Source: an uncultured Oscillospiraceae bacterium (GTDB taxonomy: Bacteria > Bacillota > Clostridia > Oscillospirales > Oscillospiraceae). Taken from it: 64,000 nucleotides of DNA. This document shows positions 62,913-64,000 of the stretch, one piece after another. Position 1 is the stretch's first letter, and each line of letters opens with the position of its first letter. The stretch spans positions 23,375-87,374 of the forward strand of contig CANQVO010000010.1 of the NCBI GenBank assembly GCA_947627325.1, in the 5' to 3' direction. A program made the translations under genes and the position numbers. A model generated the notes under the pieces. That model saw nothing but the letters and a program-made list of their open reading frames with translations. It was not told the DNA's origin and searched no databases.

Positions 62913-63027
62913 GGGTTTTTTGCCGCGTTTTGTGCCTTTTGTGGCCCTGTCAAAGGTTTGTTCGCTGTTTTCGCCCCTCTCGCAGCCTTGCCAAGGGTTT
63001 TCCACCGCTTTTCGCCCCTCTCGCGGG
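62906..63027. repeat. Three imperfect tandem repeats of about 41 bases upstream of the infC promoter
   Basis: Three units start near 62906, 62947 and 62987 with the pattern (C)TTGTCAAGGGTTTT... then a GC/T-rich half; the last two share TTTTCGCCCCTCTCGC. On the minus strand each ends in a TTG(A/G)CA-like box, and the first of these is the -35 box of the infC promoter. Confidence 0.7.
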
Positions 63028-63028
63028 C

Positions 63029-63817
63029 TCAGTCGATGGGCTCGGGGCCCATGGCGGTGTGGAGTTCGGAGGTGATGGCGCCACGGAAGATGCGGTCGGC
63101 GTAGGTGTGGAGGGTCTGGAGCAGGTCGGGCACCTGGGAGATCTGGATGCTCCCGGCGGAGGAGAGGTCGTCGTCCAGGATGAACTTGACCTCCGGGTCC
63201 CGCTTGCCGTCCCCCAGCAGGCCCAGCCCGGCGTGGACCTTGGCCCGGCAGTTGTCCTCCAGGGCCATCTCCACGTCCACGGCGCACTTGGTCAGGGCCT
63301 TCTCCGCCACGTCCGGCTCCGCCATCACCCCCAGCCACGCGGGCTGGATGAGGTCGGCCCAGTCGCTCTCCTCCAGGTGGAGGCGCTTGCGGGAGACGGC
63401 GTTGACGTAGCGCAGGCCCACCCGCTCGAAAAAGGCGGGGTGGTAGATCTCGATGAACTCCGCCAGGACCTTATCCAGCCGCCCGGCGAAGTCCTCCCAG
63501 CGGGTGTACCCCACGGTGGACAGGGCGATGAAGCCGGAGGTCAGGTTGACCTTCCAGCGGTTGTCCTCGGACAGAAAGGTATAGTTGTTGATGGGCTTTT
63601 GGGTCTCCAGGGTGGGGTTGAGGGTGTTGGCCCCCACCACCCGGGGGGCGGGGCGGTCCTGGTTGAGCTGGTAGCGGGGGTAGTCCCCCCGGATGCGCTC
63701 CTGAAAGGCCGCCGGCTCCTGGGCCCCGATGGACAGGATGGCCGGGAAGCGCAGCTGGCAGATGGTCTCGATCACGGCGGGCGCCATATAGCGGTAGCGG
63801 TCGGCGGATGCGAACAC
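63029..63817 (-). CDS. TIGR04255-like family protein
   Basis: 262 residues. The N-terminus YMAPAVIETICQLRFP, the middle FISLSTVGYTRWEDF-like segment (here FIALSTVGYTRWEDF) and PAFFERVGLRYVNAVSR match the TIGR04255 family as I know it; function unknown. The GTG start follows AAGGGG; no better start is seen. The stop lies just before the triple repeat. It has its own promoter. Confidence 0.8.
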   Translation of the reverse strand: MFASADRYRYMAPAVIETICQLRFPAILSIGAQEPAAFQERIRGDYPRYQLNQDRPAPRVVGANTLNPTLETQKPINNYTFLSEDNRWKVNLTSGFIALSTVGYTRWEDFAGRLDKVLAEFIEIYHPAFFERVGLRYVNAVSRKRLHLEESDWADLIQPAWLGVMAEPDVAEKALTKCAVDVEMALEDNCRAKVHAGLGLLGDGKRDPEVKFILDDDLSSAGSIQISQVPDLLQTLHTYADRIFRGAITSELHTAMGPEPID

Positions 63818-63853
63818 GGCAAGGGCCCCTTTCCTGCGGTTTTTTCCAAGTCT

Positions 63854-63882
63854 ATTTTATCCCAACGGCCCGGAAAAGTCAA
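63854..63882 (-). promoter_or_regulatory. Promoter of the TIGR04255-like gene
   Basis: TTGACT, 17 bases, TAAAAT on the minus strand, about 37 bases before the start codon. To the right of it up to the window edge no gene is recognised. Confidence 0.75.
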
Positions 63883-64000
63883 TCGGCCCGCCCCCGCGGC
63901 CCCGCCCAAAAATTTCCCCGCGCTGTAAGTTTGTCAAACATATTGCACAGCGAACTGGTTGGGGGAGAGCCAGTGGAGGGGACGCATCGGCAGATTGTTG

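Noticed and set aside
63883..64000. Gene start at the right edge
   Set aside because: No ribosome site with an open frame or RNA fold was convincing in the last 118 bases.

Overview
The window looks like a chromosomal segment of a high-GC, anaerobic Firmicute, most likely of the Oscillospiraceae (Flavonifractor/Lawsonibacter/Intestinimonas type). This is an inference from gene content: a T-box leader in front of alaS, a WalRK-YycHI-YycJ-RlmH locus, a ylxM-ffh-rpsP-khpA-rimM-trmD operon, SLH-domain proteins, a complete six-gene Rnf complex, a monomeric ferredoxin-type [FeFe]-hydrogenase-like protein and GC-saturated third codon positions. Vegetative TTGACA-17-TATAAT promoters stand out clearly against the GC-rich background, and most transcription units end in strong hairpins. 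No rRNA or CRISPR array was seen.

Layout. Positions 1-1620 hold the 3' part of a tyrosine integrase beside tRNA-Val, then a divergent tRNA-Arg/tRNA-Ser unit; a mobile element probably lies to the left. From 1.6 to 5.5 kb is a minus-strand block: ZIP metal transporter, ArsB/NhaD-type permease, MGDG-synthase-like glycosyltransferase and PlsY-like acyltransferase, the last three translationally coupled. Pyruvate kinase and a small SLH protein follow. ilvBNC (minus) diverges from rnfCDGEAB (plus) at 11.3-11.5 kb. From 16.6 to 20.6 kb are an orphan promoter-terminator unit and the SRP/translation operon. From 20.6 to 29.8 kb are two minus-strand envelope clusters: an SLH-anchored GH5 glucanase with an unknown membrane protein and a cobalamin adenosyltransferase, then a five-gene XpaC-TelA-LemA-TPM-DUF975 operon. 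ilvA, rpe, recR and T-box-controlled alaS follow, with a duplicated, diverged 3' end of alaS downstream.

The right half carries a HIT protein coupled to a large membrane protein, then the wal locus (Nudix, walR, walK, yycH, yycI, murA, yycJ, rlmH), a phosphohexomutase, an AAA+ protein, the hydrogenase-like protein, a DUF1846 protein, and a zinc/cadmium efflux set (ArsR repressor, free-standing HMA protein, P1B ATPase) with a visible operator. After a regulator-lipoprotein pair come rplS, an FAD oxidoreductase, cardiolipin synthase, the infC-rpmI-rplT operon with its attenuator leader and an ATC start codon, and a TIGR04255-like protein.

Functionally, most of the window is core metabolism and envelope maintenance: branched-chain amino acid synthesis, ferredoxin-linked energy conservation by Rnf, and wall and lipid synthesis under WalRK. 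The parts most worth a second look are the XpaC-TelA-LemA-TPM-DUF975 operon, the alaS 3'-end duplication, the orphan tRNA-type promoter with a very short transcript, the triple repeat upstream of the infC promoter and the SLH-glucanase operon. All family assignments come from reading motifs; no database search was run.
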